64,000 bases of DNA. Origin: Phaeobacter porticola (lineage in GTDB: Bacteria > Pseudomonadota > Alphaproteobacteria > Rhodobacterales > Rhodobacteraceae). The stretch is from positions 1,302,001-1,366,000 of the forward strand of contig NZ_CP016364.1 in NCBI RefSeq assembly GCF_001888185.1, given 5' to 3'. The notes under the pieces are model-generated. The model worked only from the letters and a program-made list of their open reading frames with translations. It searched no databases and was not told the DNA's origin. Positions 38,234-47,041 of the stretch are shown in pieces (within the stretch, counting starts at the first letter, position 1; each line of letters opens with the position of its first letter). The position numbers and the translations under genes were made by a program.

Positions 38234-38826
38234 GCCATAAACGTGTTGCGATCCTGATATCTGGCGGCGGCTCCAACATGGTGTCGCTGCTAGACAGCAT
38301 GACGGATGATCACCCAGCGCGCCCGTGTCTCGTTTTGTCCAACAATGCTGACGCTGGCGGATTGACCAAGGCTGGCGCCGCAGGCGTCGCAACGGCCGTG
38401 GTGGACCATCGCCCGTTCAACGGCGACCGCGCAGCCTTCGAGGCTGAGCTGGTCAAACCGATTTTTGATGCAGGCGCAGACATTGTTTGCCTGGCGGGGT
38501 TCATGCGTGTGTTGACCGCCGGATTCGTCTCTCAATTCGAAGGCCGGATGCTGAATATACATCCGTCTTTGCTGCCTAAATACAAAGGGTTACATACCCA
38601 TGCCCGCGCATTGGAGGCAGGTGATTCAGAGCATGGCTGCACCGTGCACGAGGTGACGCCGCTGCTGGATGACGGTCCAATTCTGGGTCAGGCGCGGGTG
38701 CCAATCCTCGCGGGTGATACGCCAGATAATCTGGCCGCACGGGTTCTGGTGCAGGAGCACAGGCTTTATCCGGCGGTATTGCGTCGCTTTGCAGCGGGCG
38801 AAACATCGCCGGTGACACTGCCCTAG
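38230..38826 (+). CDS. purN: Phosphoribosylglycinamide formyltransferase
   Basis: This 198-residue GAR transformylase uses 10-formyl-tetrahydrofolate. It shows the GGGSNM start, the [10 protein letters not shown] region, and the active-site segment [20 protein letters not shown] with the catalytic Asn-His pair. A GTG start overlaps the purM stop. Its stop overlaps the stop of a small gene on the other strand. Confidence 0.96.
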   Translation: MSHKRVAILISGGGSNMVSLLDSMTDDHPARPCLVLSNNADAGGLTKAGAAGVATAVVDHRPFNGDRAAFEAELVKPIFDAGADIVCLAGFMRVLTAGFVSQFEGRMLNIHPSLLPKYKGLHTHARALEAGDSEHGCTVHEVTPLLDDGPILGQARVPILAGDTPDNLAARVLVQEHRLYPAVLRRFAAGETSPVTLP

Positions 38827-39008
38827 CGCAGATCCTGCACTGAGGCGCTGTTGCCGCGCCAATCCAGCTGTTCGGTCTGCGGTATGGGTGTCAGTAGCGC
38901 AGGCAGACCAAGAACAGTCAGCAATGCCACAGCTGCTATTACTGGCAGTAGCCCGCCGGACAGACGGCTGCGAGAGATCTTGCTTGGAAACATGTCGAGT
39001 ACGGTCAT
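38823..39008 (-). CDS. Small single-span membrane protein
   Basis: This 61-residue protein has one hydrophobic segment at about residues 21-42 (PVIAAVALLTVLGLPALLTP) and a polar C-terminal tail. The start is supported by AGGAG eight bases upstream. Its stop overlaps that of purN on the opposite strand. Not recognised; likely an orphan inner-membrane peptide. It could also be chance, but the ribosome-binding site and clean topology favour a real gene. Confidence 0.6.
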   Translation of the reverse strand: MTVLDMFPSKISRSRLSGGLLPVIAAVALLTVLGLPALLTPIPQTEQLDWRGNSASVQDLR

Positions 39009-39241
39009 CGGTCATTCTCCTATTGGCGGTGTCTCTCCTATCTAAAGGATCGCCTGATATCATGAAAATGAATATTTGATATATTTATTATAACAAATTT
39101 TGATGATATACGCCTCTGAAGCACCTGTCCGCATATGCGCGGTATCAGAAATCACAGACCGTCGTCGCACTTGTTTGCAATGACTGGGACAAGCGCGTAT
39201 CACGGCTCAGCAATCCTGATTAACAAAAAAAGTCGTAATTG

Positions 39242-40399
39242 ATGAAAACTCTTACCTCTACCGAAGAACTACAGGCCTTCTGCGAAGCGGCAGCACAGCA
39301 CCCTTATGTGACGGTGGACACTGAGTTTTTGCGAGAACGGACCTACTACTCGAAACTTTGCCTTGTGCAGCTTGCCTATCCCGGCAAGGAAAACGAGAAC
39401 GCAGTTCTGGTTGATCCGCTGGCCGACGGCTTGTCGATGGAGCCACTTTATACACTTTTTCGCAATGAGAACGTGGTCAAAGTCTTCCATGCGGCACGTC
39501 AGGATCTGGAAATCTTCTGGGTTGAGGCTCAGGTTTTTCCAACGCCTTTGTTCGATACACAGGTCGCAGCCATGGTCTGTGGTTTTGGTGAGCAGGTCGG
39601 TTACGAAACGCTGGTGCGTAAGATCGTCAAACAAGGTGTGGACAAAACCTCGCGCTTTACCGATTGGTCACGCCGCCCACTGAGCGATGCTCAAAAAACC
39701 TATGCCCTCGCTGATGTTACTCATTTGCGTCAGATCTACGAACATCTCGCGGCGGAGCTAAAACGTACAGATCGGTCCCATTGGGTCGCCGAAGAACTGC
39801 AGGTGCTGACCGATCCGGCAACCTATGATGTTGATCCGCAAGAGGCCTGGCGCCGGGTTAAGACCCGCACCAATTCTGGCAAGTTTCTCGCTGTGGTCCG
39901 TGAACTGGCGGCGTTTCGTGAAACCTACGCCAAAACAAACAATGTGCCGCGGAACAGGGTGTTCAAAGATGATGCACTGGTTGAGCTTGCCTCGACCAAG
40001 CCACGTTCGGGCTCGGATCTGGGCAACTCCCGTCTGCTGCTGCGCGAAGCCCGCCGGGGTACCATCGCCGAGGGCATCCTTGAGGCCGTTACACGCGGCA
40101 TCAATTGCCCGGCCGGATCACAGCCCCAGCCTGACCGTAGCCGTGAAAAGCTTCAGGTGAATCCCGCTCTGGCTGATTTGCTGAGAGTTCTTTTGAAGGC
40201 CAAGACCGAAGCCTCCGGCGTTGCGGCAAAATTGATCGCCCCCAGCTCAGATCTGGACGCGATTGCAGCCGGGCAGCGGGACGTGCCAGCCTTGAATGGT
40301 TGGCGTCACGAGGTCTTTGGTGCTGATGCACTGCGCCTTTGCAATGGTGAGATTGCGCTCGCTGCCAAAGGTCAGGACGTAAAGGTCGTAACGCTCTGA
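39242..40399 (+). CDS. rnd: Ribonuclease D
   Basis: This 385-residue 3'-5' exoribonuclease is involved in tRNA and small RNA maturation. The DEDD nuclease domain begins with VTVDTEFLRER (first two acidic residues), then FHAARQDLEI and LADVTHL. The HRDC-like helical domain follows (about residues 205-290). I start at ATG 39242; the frame also has a TTG one codon upstream. A perfect bidirectional terminator follows. Confidence 0.95.
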   Translation: MKTLTSTEELQAFCEAAAQHPYVTVDTEFLRERTYYSKLCLVQLAYPGKENENAVLVDPLADGLSMEPLYTLFRNENVVKVFHAARQDLEIFWVEAQVFPTPLFDTQVAAMVCGFGEQVGYETLVRKIVKQGVDKTSRFTDWSRRPLSDAQKTYALADVTHLRQIYEHLAAELKRTDRSHWVAEELQVLTDPATYDVDPQEAWRRVKTRTNSGKFLAVVRELAAFRETYAKTNNVPRNRVFKDDALVELASTKPRSGSDLGNSRLLLREARRGTIAEGILEAVTRGINCPAGSQPQPDRSREKLQVNPALADLLRVLLKAKTEASGVAAKLIAPSSDLDAIAAGQRDVPALNGWRHEVFGADALRLCNGEIALAAKGQDVKVVTL

Positions 40400-40446
40400 C
40401 TGCAGTGATTGCCACACAGCAGCGCTGCAAAGGTGACTGGTATTCC

Positions 40447-40480
40447 ATACAAAAGGCGCCCTAAATGGCGCCTTTTGTAT
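40447..40480. terminator. Bidirectional terminator between rnd and the lipoprotein gene
   Basis: ATACAAAAGGCGCC and GGCGCCTTTTGTAT are perfect 14-base arms with a six-base loop. A and T runs at the arms serve both convergent genes. Confidence 0.92.
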
Positions 40481-40517
40481 GGCTGAAATATCGTGAAATC
40501 CGCTGAGACGGCCCCCG

Positions 40518-41042
40518 TCAGCGACGACTTTCGCGGGCGTTTTCAGCGGCAACCACTCGAATATTCCGGACACCAGCCAGTTGCTGTTTGGTCAGGCTGA
40601 CCGCCGCGCGCAGGGTGCGGGTGCGATCTGTGCCCACTGCTGTGCGATACTCGGGATAGACAGCACGGAAGGTAAAATCCAACGTCTCATCGCGGGTGCG
40701 GGCGTCGATGTCGGCCTCATCAAGGCGTAGTTCCACCCCAAAAGCCCCCTGACGTGCAGCTGTGCCTGTGGCGTAGAGGATAGCACCTGTGGGGGTGCGC
40801 TCAATTCGCATATCCTGAATGCTTTTCACCAGGACACTGTTGTCCACGGCATCGGGGCGAGAAAACACACCGACGCGGGGTTCAACAGGGATCAACGGGT
40901 TGGTCGACTGGGCTGCGTCACGCTGGGTCTCAACCTCGTCAGAGCCGCCGAACCAATTCAGTGGGTTCACACGCGAGTCGCGAAACCCACAGCCAGACAG
41001 CGCCACGGCCCCAATCAGAATGAGTGCGAGAGATCTTTGCAT
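40518..41042 (-). CDS. Lipoprotein of unknown function
   Basis: This 174-residue envelope protein has a short signal peptide and lipobox (LSGC, Cys at residue 18). After an acidic linker comes a beta-rich C-terminal domain (SIQDMRIERTPTGAILYATG). Not recognised beyond resembling hypothetical roseobacter lipoproteins found beside rnd. It is single, convergent with rnd and divergent from sufE. Confidence 0.8.
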   Translation of the reverse strand: MQRSLALILIGAVALSGCGFRDSRVNPLNWFGGSDEVETQRDAAQSTNPLIPVEPRVGVFSRPDAVDNSVLVKSIQDMRIERTPTGAILYATGTAARQGAFGVELRLDEADIDARTRDETLDFTFRAVYPEYRTAVGTDRTRTLRAAVSLTKQQLAGVRNIRVVAAENARESRR

Positions 41043-41217
41043 AATGGTTCACCCGTTCGATATGTCCTTGCATGTGGTTACCCGATTGCAAGCCACTTGA
41101 AAAGCAGTTGAAAAGCCGATGTTTGCGGCTTAGGTCGTGCAATGTCCCCGGTGCCGATATGCAGGCCTGAGGGTCGGACCCGCATGCGAGGGCAAAACCA
41201 GATGAGGAAACATCCAG

Positions 41218-41628
41218 ATGGCCAGTGCAGCCTTTGAAGAAATTGTCGAAGATTTCGAGTTTCTTGAAGATTGGGAAGATCGCTATCGCCATGTCATCGA
41301 GCAAGGCAAGGCGATGGATTCGCTGGATGACGCGCTGAAGGTTCCGGCAACAAAGGTGGACGGCTGTGCAAGTCAGGTCTGGCTGCATCCCACAATAGAA
41401 AACGGTGTGTTCCATTTTGATGGCGAAAGCGATGCCATGATCGTGCGGGGCCTGATCGCTGTTCTGCGGGCGCTCTACAACGGATTGACTCTGGCTGAAG
41501 TGCTGGCAGTGGACGCCCGCGGGGAACTGGAACGCCTTGGTCTGAATGATCACCTGTCAGCGCAACGCTCAAACGGTCTGACGGCGATGGTGCAGCGCAT
41601 TCGTGAAACCGCGGCTGCGGCGATTTGA
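41218..41628 (+). CDS. sufE: Cysteine desulfuration protein SufE
   Basis: This 136-residue partner of SufS accepts sulfur for iron-sulfur cluster assembly. It has the active-site cysteine in VDGCASQVWLHP and the helical C-terminal half typical of SufE. No other suf genes are near, as is common for stand-alone sufE in this group. Confidence 0.95.
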   Translation: MASAAFEEIVEDFEFLEDWEDRYRHVIEQGKAMDSLDDALKVPATKVDGCASQVWLHPTIENGVFHFDGESDAMIVRGLIAVLRALYNGLTLAEVLAVDARGELERLGLNDHLSAQRSNGLTAMVQRIRETAAAAI

Positions 41629-41644
41629 TCTGCCAGAGCTGACG

Positions 41645-42355
41645 TTAGCTGGGACCGGTTTCGGTGGCCCCCCCTCGTGCGTGCAATAATTTGATGAAGT
41701 CACGCAATAGCGTCACTCGGCGTGGCCGAAAGTTCTCGCCTGTTCTGCAGTAACCGTCGATGCGGGTGACGTGAAAAATGCGAAAATTCTCGCGTTTGCA
41801 ACACCAGGCCAACAGCATCACATTTTGGTCGTGATAGGATAGCGCCAACGGGTAGATGCGGCGCTGGGTTTGTGCGCCGTTCAGGTCGCGGTAGCCAATG
41901 TCCAGCGCTTCCTCTGCCCACATAGATTCGCGCAGCAGGGTCATGTCGATGGTCGGCTTTTCAGGCGTGTTAAAGCGGTGGACTAGATTTACCGCGTGCA
42001 TAGCTTGCCATTGGAGACGCTCCGGCAGAGTGGCGAGGATCTTGACCAGCGCATCATTCGCAGCCTGCGCCAGGTCCGCGTCGCCACGCTGGTTCACATC
42101 AGCCAACCCGAGAGTCAGCGCTTCCAGTTCAATCTGGGTGAATGTTTGCGGGGGTAGGGCGAGGTCCTCGGTCATCGTGTATCCAAGGCCGGCCTCACCC
42201 TCAATTCGCGCACCGGCGGCGCGCAGACTGTCGATGTCACGGTAGATCGTGCGCTCTGAGACTTCCATCGTAGCGGCAAGCTGTGCGGCAGTCACAGGCG
42301 GGCGCAATCCCCGAATGAGGTGCAGCAATCGAAAGAGGCGATCTGTTTTTGGCAT
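41645..42355 (-). CDS. WYL-domain transcriptional regulator (YafY family)
   Basis: This 236-residue regulator has an N-terminal helix-turn-helix (AAQLAATMEVSERTIYRDID) and a C-terminal WYL ligand domain (about residues 135-215). It is divergent from the glutathione transferase gene, 94 bases apart, and likely controls it. Effector is unknown. Confidence 0.9.
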   Translation of the reverse strand: MPKTDRLFRLLHLIRGLRPPVTAAQLAATMEVSERTIYRDIDSLRAAGARIEGEAGLGYTMTEDLALPPQTFTQIELEALTLGLADVNQRGDADLAQAANDALVKILATLPERLQWQAMHAVNLVHRFNTPEKPTIDMTLLRESMWAEEALDIGYRDLNGAQTQRRIYPLALSYHDQNVMLLAWCCKRENFRIFHVTRIDGYCRTGENFRPRRVTLLRDFIKLLHARGGATETGPS

Positions 42356-42449
42356 GAGGTCTTATAGCTGAACTATCCTGACAGGAATTGGCAGGAGGGT
42401 ATCGGCATATCCCCCTTATCATCAATCCGGAAATCAGAAAGTCATTGAT

Positions 42450-43079
42450 ATGTTGACACTTTATCATTCACCATACAGCCGCTCCTCTCGTGTGATTGCG
42501 CAACTCATGCTCATGGGGGAACTCGATGCTGTTGAGGTGATCACAGTCGACGTGCTGCGCCATGACGGTGTTGGGCGTCGTGATCCCCACAATGCCCACC
42601 CTGAGGGGAAGGTGCCTTATCTTGTGACGGAAGACGGACAGGGTATCCGCGAAAGTGCCGCGATCATGATGTATCTGGACGAGGTATTCGGCCAACCTTT
42701 CAGTCCCGAGATCGGATCACCCAAACGCGGCGCATACCTTAGCTGGATGGCCTATGCGGGTGGTGTGCTGGACCCTGTGTTGGTGGCCGCTTTCTCAGGG
42801 CTGGATCACCCGGCGATCACCGGTACCTTTCGCAGCATAGAGGAGGTTTGCACCACGCTGGCAGCCGCACTGAACCAGGGGCCGTTTCTGCTGGGGGACG
42901 AGCTGAGCGTTGCAGATATTCTTTTGGCATCGCCGTTCCAATGGGCACCCCATCTGATGCCTGATAATGCGTCAATCAAGGCTTGGGTGGGGCGTGTCGG
43001 CGACAGGTTGGATGGCGAGACTATAGCCGCGTATGAGGCCAGGGCGACGGCACAGTTGAGCACGCAGGCAGGCACCTGA
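42450..43079 (+). CDS. Glutathione S-transferase
   Basis: This 209-residue protein has an N-terminal thioredoxin fold (LYHSPYSRSSRVIAQLMLM) with the conserved cis-proline region KVPYLVTEDG and ESAAIMMYL. An alpha-helical C-terminal domain follows (LLGDELSVADILLASPF). The serine-rich start suggests a Ser-type GST. The convergent neighbour is DUF1638; the divergent one is the WYL regulator. Substrate is not readable. Confidence 0.92.
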   Translation: MLTLYHSPYSRSSRVIAQLMLMGELDAVEVITVDVLRHDGVGRRDPHNAHPEGKVPYLVTEDGQGIRESAAIMMYLDEVFGQPFSPEIGSPKRGAYLSWMAYAGGVLDPVLVAAFSGLDHPAITGTFRSIEEVCTTLAAALNQGPFLLGDELSVADILLASPFQWAPHLMPDNASIKAWVGRVGDRLDGETIAAYEARATAQLSTQAGT

Positions 43080-43113
43080 CGTATTTCCGTGCAGACAGAA
43101 CGGCGCGCGCGAT

Positions 43114-43839
43114 CTAATCGCGCGTTGCTGTGTCACCCCACTGCAAAAGCGCAGTTTGCAGTTCGCCATACCCGGTGTGGCGATGCTCAAACGCAAGCCC
43201 CATGCGATCCGCGCAATTGCGCGCTTTCTTGACCAGCTCCGGGTCGCTGATCTGTGACTGATAGATCAGCTTGGTATAGTTGCCAAAGACCATGTCCCGC
43301 AGCTCCGGGTGCTTATCGAGCCCCATAGGGCGCCAGACAAAAGCGTCGAACTGTTTTACCAGAAAATCGGTCAGGTAAAAGGCCGTGATTTCACCCGCTT
43401 CGCTCTGGGCAGCAAAACGGTCGTTGCCCTCAAAGAACGAATAACAATGTGGCCCGGCGATCATCTCTACGCCCAGGTCGGCGCATTTTCGTTCTAGCGC
43501 GCCACCGGTGCCGCAGTCGGCGTAGACGATGTAAATCTTGTCATAGACAGCCTTGTGCTTGGCCACTGCGCCGCCAACGGCGTCGACGATTTGATCTGGA
43601 TAGAGGTGTAGCTTCGCAGGCAGGCAAGTCAGGTCGATGTGACCCATCCCGTTGGCTTCCTTGATATCAAGGATTTCGCGCGCCAGCGCGCCACAGGCGA
43701 TCAATAGGATGCGGCCAGTTTTACGCTGCGGTGCGGCCAAGCCCCGTTCGGTGAGGGATGTTTCCTCAAGCGTGCGCCCCGTGGGCGGTTGGAAGGCCGC
43801 CCGCTCAGTCAGGCGGGCGGCGCGTCCTTTGCGTGCCAA
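43114..43839 (-). CDS. DUF1638 protein linked to split methionine synthase
   Basis: This 241-residue protein begins at an unusual TTG one base past the stop of the B12-binding gene, so translation is probably coupled. The core has ILLIACGALAREILDIKE, VYADCGTGGALE and MIAGPHCYSFFEG, as in DUF1638 proteins of corrinoid methyltransferase systems. I recall genetic evidence in Phaeobacter inhibens that such a gene is needed for methionine synthesis; its biochemical role is unclear. A hairpin of CGCGCGAT/ATCGCGCG spans its stop codon. Confidence 0.82.
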   Translation of the reverse strand: MARKGRAARLTERAAFQPPTGRTLEETSLTERGLAAPQRKTGRILLIACGALAREILDIKEANGMGHIDLTCLPAKLHLYPDQIVDAVGGAVAKHKAVYDKIYIVYADCGTGGALERKCADLGVEMIAGPHCYSFFEGNDRFAAQSEAGEITAFYLTDFLVKQFDAFVWRPMGLDKHPELRDMVFGNYTKLIYQSQISDPELVKKARNCADRMGLAFEHRHTGYGELQTALLQWGDTATRD

Positions 43840-43840
43840 A

Positions 43841-44542
43841 TCAGGCGCTCATCTGGTTGTGCTTGCGCGCAACAAAATCCTTGGCCATTTCCACTGCAAC
43901 AGCTGCGTCGCGGCAATAACCGTCCGCACCAATGGCCTTGCCGAACTCCTCGTTCAACGGCGCACCGCCAACCAGGACGACATAGTCATCGCGCTTGCCT
44001 TGCTCGACCAATGTGTCGATCACAACTTTCATGTAAGGCATGGTTGTGGTCAGCAGGGCCGACATGCCAAGGATGTCAGGCTGGTGCTCTTCCAGCGCCT
44101 CCAGGTAGTTTTCAACCGGATTATTGATGCCGATATCAACGACTTCAAAACCGGCACCTTCCATCATCATGGAGACGAGGTTCTTGCCGATGTCATGGAT
44201 GTCGCCCTTGACGGTGCCGATAACCATGGACCCCATGCGCGGTGCGCCGGTTTCCGCTAGCAGCGGTTTCAGGATGGACATTCCGCCCTTCATTGCGTTG
44301 GCCGCCAGCAGCACTTCGGGCACAAACAGAATGCCATCACGGAAATCAGCGCCAACGATGGTCATGCCGCCGACCAACGCCTCGGTCAGGACCTTGTACG
44401 GTGCCCAGCCACGACCAAGCAGCAGATGTACGCTCTCTTCGATTTCTTCCTTCAGGCCATCATAAAGGTCATCGAACATCTGCTGAACGAGGTCTTCGTC
44501 ATTGAGATCTGCCAGGATGATGTCATCTGCGTCTTCCGACAT
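43841..44542 (-). CDS. Corrinoid (B12)-binding protein of the split methionine synthase
   Basis: This 233-residue protein starts at ATG 44542 (MSEDADDIILADL). An N-terminal cap domain precedes a Rossmann-like cobalamin domain with TVKGDIHDIGKNLVSMMM; the histidine in DIHDIG is the cobalt ligand. It corresponds to the B12-binding segment of MetH as a separate protein. It is followed by DUF1638 and divergent from the radical SAM gene. With bmtA nearby it makes the middle of a split methionine synthase. Confidence 0.9.
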   Translation of the reverse strand: MSEDADDIILADLNDEDLVQQMFDDLYDGLKEEIEESVHLLLGRGWAPYKVLTEALVGGMTIVGADFRDGILFVPEVLLAANAMKGGMSILKPLLAETGAPRMGSMVIGTVKGDIHDIGKNLVSMMMEGAGFEVVDIGINNPVENYLEALEEHQPDILGMSALLTTTMPYMKVVIDTLVEQGKRDDYVVLVGGAPLNEEFGKAIGADGYCRDAAVAVEMAKDFVARKHNQMSA

Positions 44543-44764
44543 GGGTGTATTCCTTGACTGGGCGGGGTGACCCCGGTTTGGCCTTGTTTCATTTGTATTG
44601 GTCCAGATTGCCCCTAGGAGACTGCATTGTTTGCGACATTGCCTTGGCCCGAACCGACGTATAGGTCCAAAAGTAGGTGAATAATAATGAAGATTTCGCA
44701 TGGAAATCTTCGGTTTCTTGCGTTTGTTCTTTATTTGTTCCAAATCTTAAGGCACAATCAGCTG

Positions 44765-45862
44765 ATGATCGAGATTGTGCCTCTTCCTCTGCAGCGTCGC
44801 AAAGCCCGCGCAAGCCTCAGCAATGCGGCAGGACGTTTTGATATGGCGCGCGCCGCAGTTGATGATGGCTGGGGCAGTCTGGAGGATTCGGGAGATGCTG
44901 CGGTGCCGATAAAGATCGAAACCGACATTCGCATGGAACAGGCACGGACACTGATTTCCTACAATAAGTCACCTGATCTGCCGTTTGACCGCTCCATCAA
45001 TACCTACCGTGGCTGCGAACATGGCTGCATTTATTGTTTCGCCCGGCCCAGTCACGCCTACCTAGGACTGTCGCCCGGTCTGGATTTTGAAACCCGTCTT
45101 ATAGCGCGCCCAAATGCCGCTGAGGTGCTGCGCCGCGAACTGTCACAGCCCCGCTACAAGGTGGCGCCTATGGCGATTGGCACCAATACGGACCCCTATC
45201 AACCCTGCGAACGTGATCTGGGACTGACCCGCGCCTGTCTGGAAGTGTTGCGCGATTTTTCCCATCCGGTGGCGATTGTTACCAAGGGAACATTGGTTGA
45301 GCGGGACATCGATGTTCTGGCTGCTCTGGCGACGCGGGGCCTGGTGCGAGTGGGGGTTTCCGTCACCACGCTGGACCCGGATCTGTCGCGCCGGATGGAG
45401 CCACGCGCGCCATCGCCTGCGCGGCGTCTTGCCACGATCCGCCGTTTGTCGGACGCCGGCATACCCGTGCGGATCATGACTTCTCCCATTGTGCCTGGCT
45501 TGACCGATCATGAGCTGGAGGCGCTTCTGGCCGCTGGCGCTGAGGCGGGGGCGGATGCCGCAAGCTGGATCATGCTGCGTCTGCCCCGCGAAGTGTCAGA
45601 GCTGTGGCAGGAGTGGCTGGCCGAGCATGTGCCGCTGCGTGCCGAAAAGGTCATGGCGCGGCTGCGTGAAATGCATGGGGGGCGGGACTATGATCCGCGC
45701 TGGGGGCTCCGGATGCGCGGCGAGGGGCCTTATGCAGAGGTCATCGCCAATCGGTTCAAAGCAGCCTGCAAGCGGCTGGGGCTGATACAGAAGTCGCCGG
45801 TGCTGCGCTGCGATCTTTTTACAAAACCGGCGCAGGTTGGCGATCAGCTGGCGTTGTTCTAA
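44765..45862 (+). CDS. PA0069-family radical SAM protein
   Basis: This 365-residue radical SAM enzyme has the cluster motif CEHGCIYC near residue 89 and a conserved NTYRGCEHG lead. The body contains MAIGTNTDPYQPCE and VGVSVTTLDPDLSRRMEPRAP, as in the PA0069/Rv2578c group. The start ATG at 44765 (MIEIVPLPLQRRKAR) is preferred over earlier in-frame codons. Function is unknown. It lies between the B12-binding gene and bmtA, but on the other strand. Confidence 0.9.
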   Translation: MIEIVPLPLQRRKARASLSNAAGRFDMARAAVDDGWGSLEDSGDAAVPIKIETDIRMEQARTLISYNKSPDLPFDRSINTYRGCEHGCIYCFARPSHAYLGLSPGLDFETRLIARPNAAEVLRRELSQPRYKVAPMAIGTNTDPYQPCERDLGLTRACLEVLRDFSHPVAIVTKGTLVERDIDVLAALATRGLVRVGVSVTTLDPDLSRRMEPRAPSPARRLATIRRLSDAGIPVRIMTSPIVPGLTDHELEALLAAGAEAGADAASWIMLRLPREVSELWQEWLAEHVPLRAEKVMARLREMHGGRDYDPRWGLRMRGEGPYAEVIANRFKAACKRLGLIQKSPVLRCDLFTKPAQVGDQLALF

Positions 45863-45943
45863 GTGGCTCAGATATTGGCAGCAGAAAGCCGATAGCGATA
45901 GGTGGATCGCTACCGGCTGAATGTACGTCGGGTGGCGCAGTGG

Positions 45944-46960
45944 TTAGCTGCGACGCCGGCCACGACGGCTGCGGCGCTCGGGTGCGGTATCCTCACCTGT
46001 GCCATCACTCTCGGAGGTGAATGGTCCTAGTACGGAGATGATCTGCTCCAGCGTCGGCCGCTCGCCGCGGGGCCGGGTGTCCAGCGCCTCGCGCATGGCG
46101 CGCAGGTGATCCGGCATGGTGCCACAGCATCCACCAATGATCTTGGCACCGCAATCGCGTGCCATAACGGCATATTCACCCATCAGCTCGGGCGTGCCAT
46201 CGTAATGGATATGTCCATCGACGTATTTCGGAATACCCGCGTTGCCTTTGGAAATGACCGGCCGGGTGGTGCCCTGCGCGGCAAAGCCCAGAACAGTTCG
46301 CAGAATGTCTGACGCCCCGGTGCCGCAATTGGCACCAAAGGCCAGAGGTGCTGGGTCGAACTCCTCGACCAGCTGCGCCATATCGGCGGAGGTGACCCCC
46401 ATCATGGTGCGCCCGGCGGTGTCAAAACTCATGGTGCCGCACCAGGGCATATCTGCCAGTTTGAACGCTTCGGCAGCGGCGCGGTACTCTTCCGGGGCAG
46501 AGATCGTCTCCAGCCACAGCACGTCAACACCGCCTTCTTTAAGGGCCTCGGCCTGTTCATGGAACATCTCGACGGCCAGCGCGTGGCTCAGTTCACCGAC
46601 CGGTTGCATGATTTCGCCGGTGGGACCAACGGACCCGGCCACGGCGATCTTGCGTTCCGCACGATCCGCGACATTGCGGCCCAACTCGGCCCCTGCGACG
46701 TTCAGCTCTCGGACCCGGCGGTGGGCGTCGTGCAGCTTCAGCCGCGCGGCGGTCCCGCCAAAGGTATTGGTTAGAAACAGGTCGCTGCCCGCATCTACCG
46801 ACCCCTGATACAATGCGGTGATCTTTTTGGGTTCATCCACATTCCACAGTTCCGGCGCATCACCGGATTGCAGACCCATGTTGAACAGGTTGGTGCCCGT
46901 GGCCCCATCCGCAAGCAGCGCGTCCTTGGTTTCCAGCAGGGTGATGAAAGTGTTTGTCAT
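45944..46960 (-). CDS. bmtA: Homocysteine S-methyltransferase (split methionine synthase subunit)
   Basis: This 338-residue zinc methyltransferase transfers a methyl group to homocysteine. It shows GATGTNLFNMGL, the zinc-binding cysteines in FGANCGTG and IIGGCCGTMPDHL, and a (beta/alpha)8 barrel. It covers only the homocysteine domain of MetH; the B12 domain is encoded at 43841-44542 and the folate domain must be elsewhere. Annotated homologues are called betaine-homocysteine methyltransferase, but the context favours methionine synthase. The basic tail (RRSRRGRRRS) is unusual. Confidence 0.92.
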   Translation of the reverse strand: MTNTFITLLETKDALLADGATGTNLFNMGLQSGDAPELWNVDEPKKITALYQGSVDAGSDLFLTNTFGGTAARLKLHDAHRRVRELNVAGAELGRNVADRAERKIAVAGSVGPTGEIMQPVGELSHALAVEMFHEQAEALKEGGVDVLWLETISAPEEYRAAAEAFKLADMPWCGTMSFDTAGRTMMGVTSADMAQLVEEFDPAPLAFGANCGTGASDILRTVLGFAAQGTTRPVISKGNAGIPKYVDGHIHYDGTPELMGEYAVMARDCGAKIIGGCCGTMPDHLRAMREALDTRPRGERPTLEQIISVLGPFTSESDGTGEDTAPERRSRRGRRRS

Positions 46961-46992
46961 TTGGGGTATTCCTGTGGGTGGGGCTGTCAGCC

Positions 46993-47011
46993 GGTCCGCG
47001 CCGTGCGGACC
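46993..47011 (-). other. Hairpin in the bmtA leader
   Basis: GGTCCGC and GCGGACC pair around a five-base loop, about 30 bases before the start. No known SAM or SAH riboswitch consensus is evident. Confidence 0.45.
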
Positions 47012-47041
47012 CCGATCGCTATTTGGTAATGGCCCGGTCTG

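Noticed and set aside
46961-47041. SAM or SAH riboswitch before the homocysteine methyltransferase
   Set aside because: Only a simple GC-rich hairpin is visible; no conserved riboswitch core was found.
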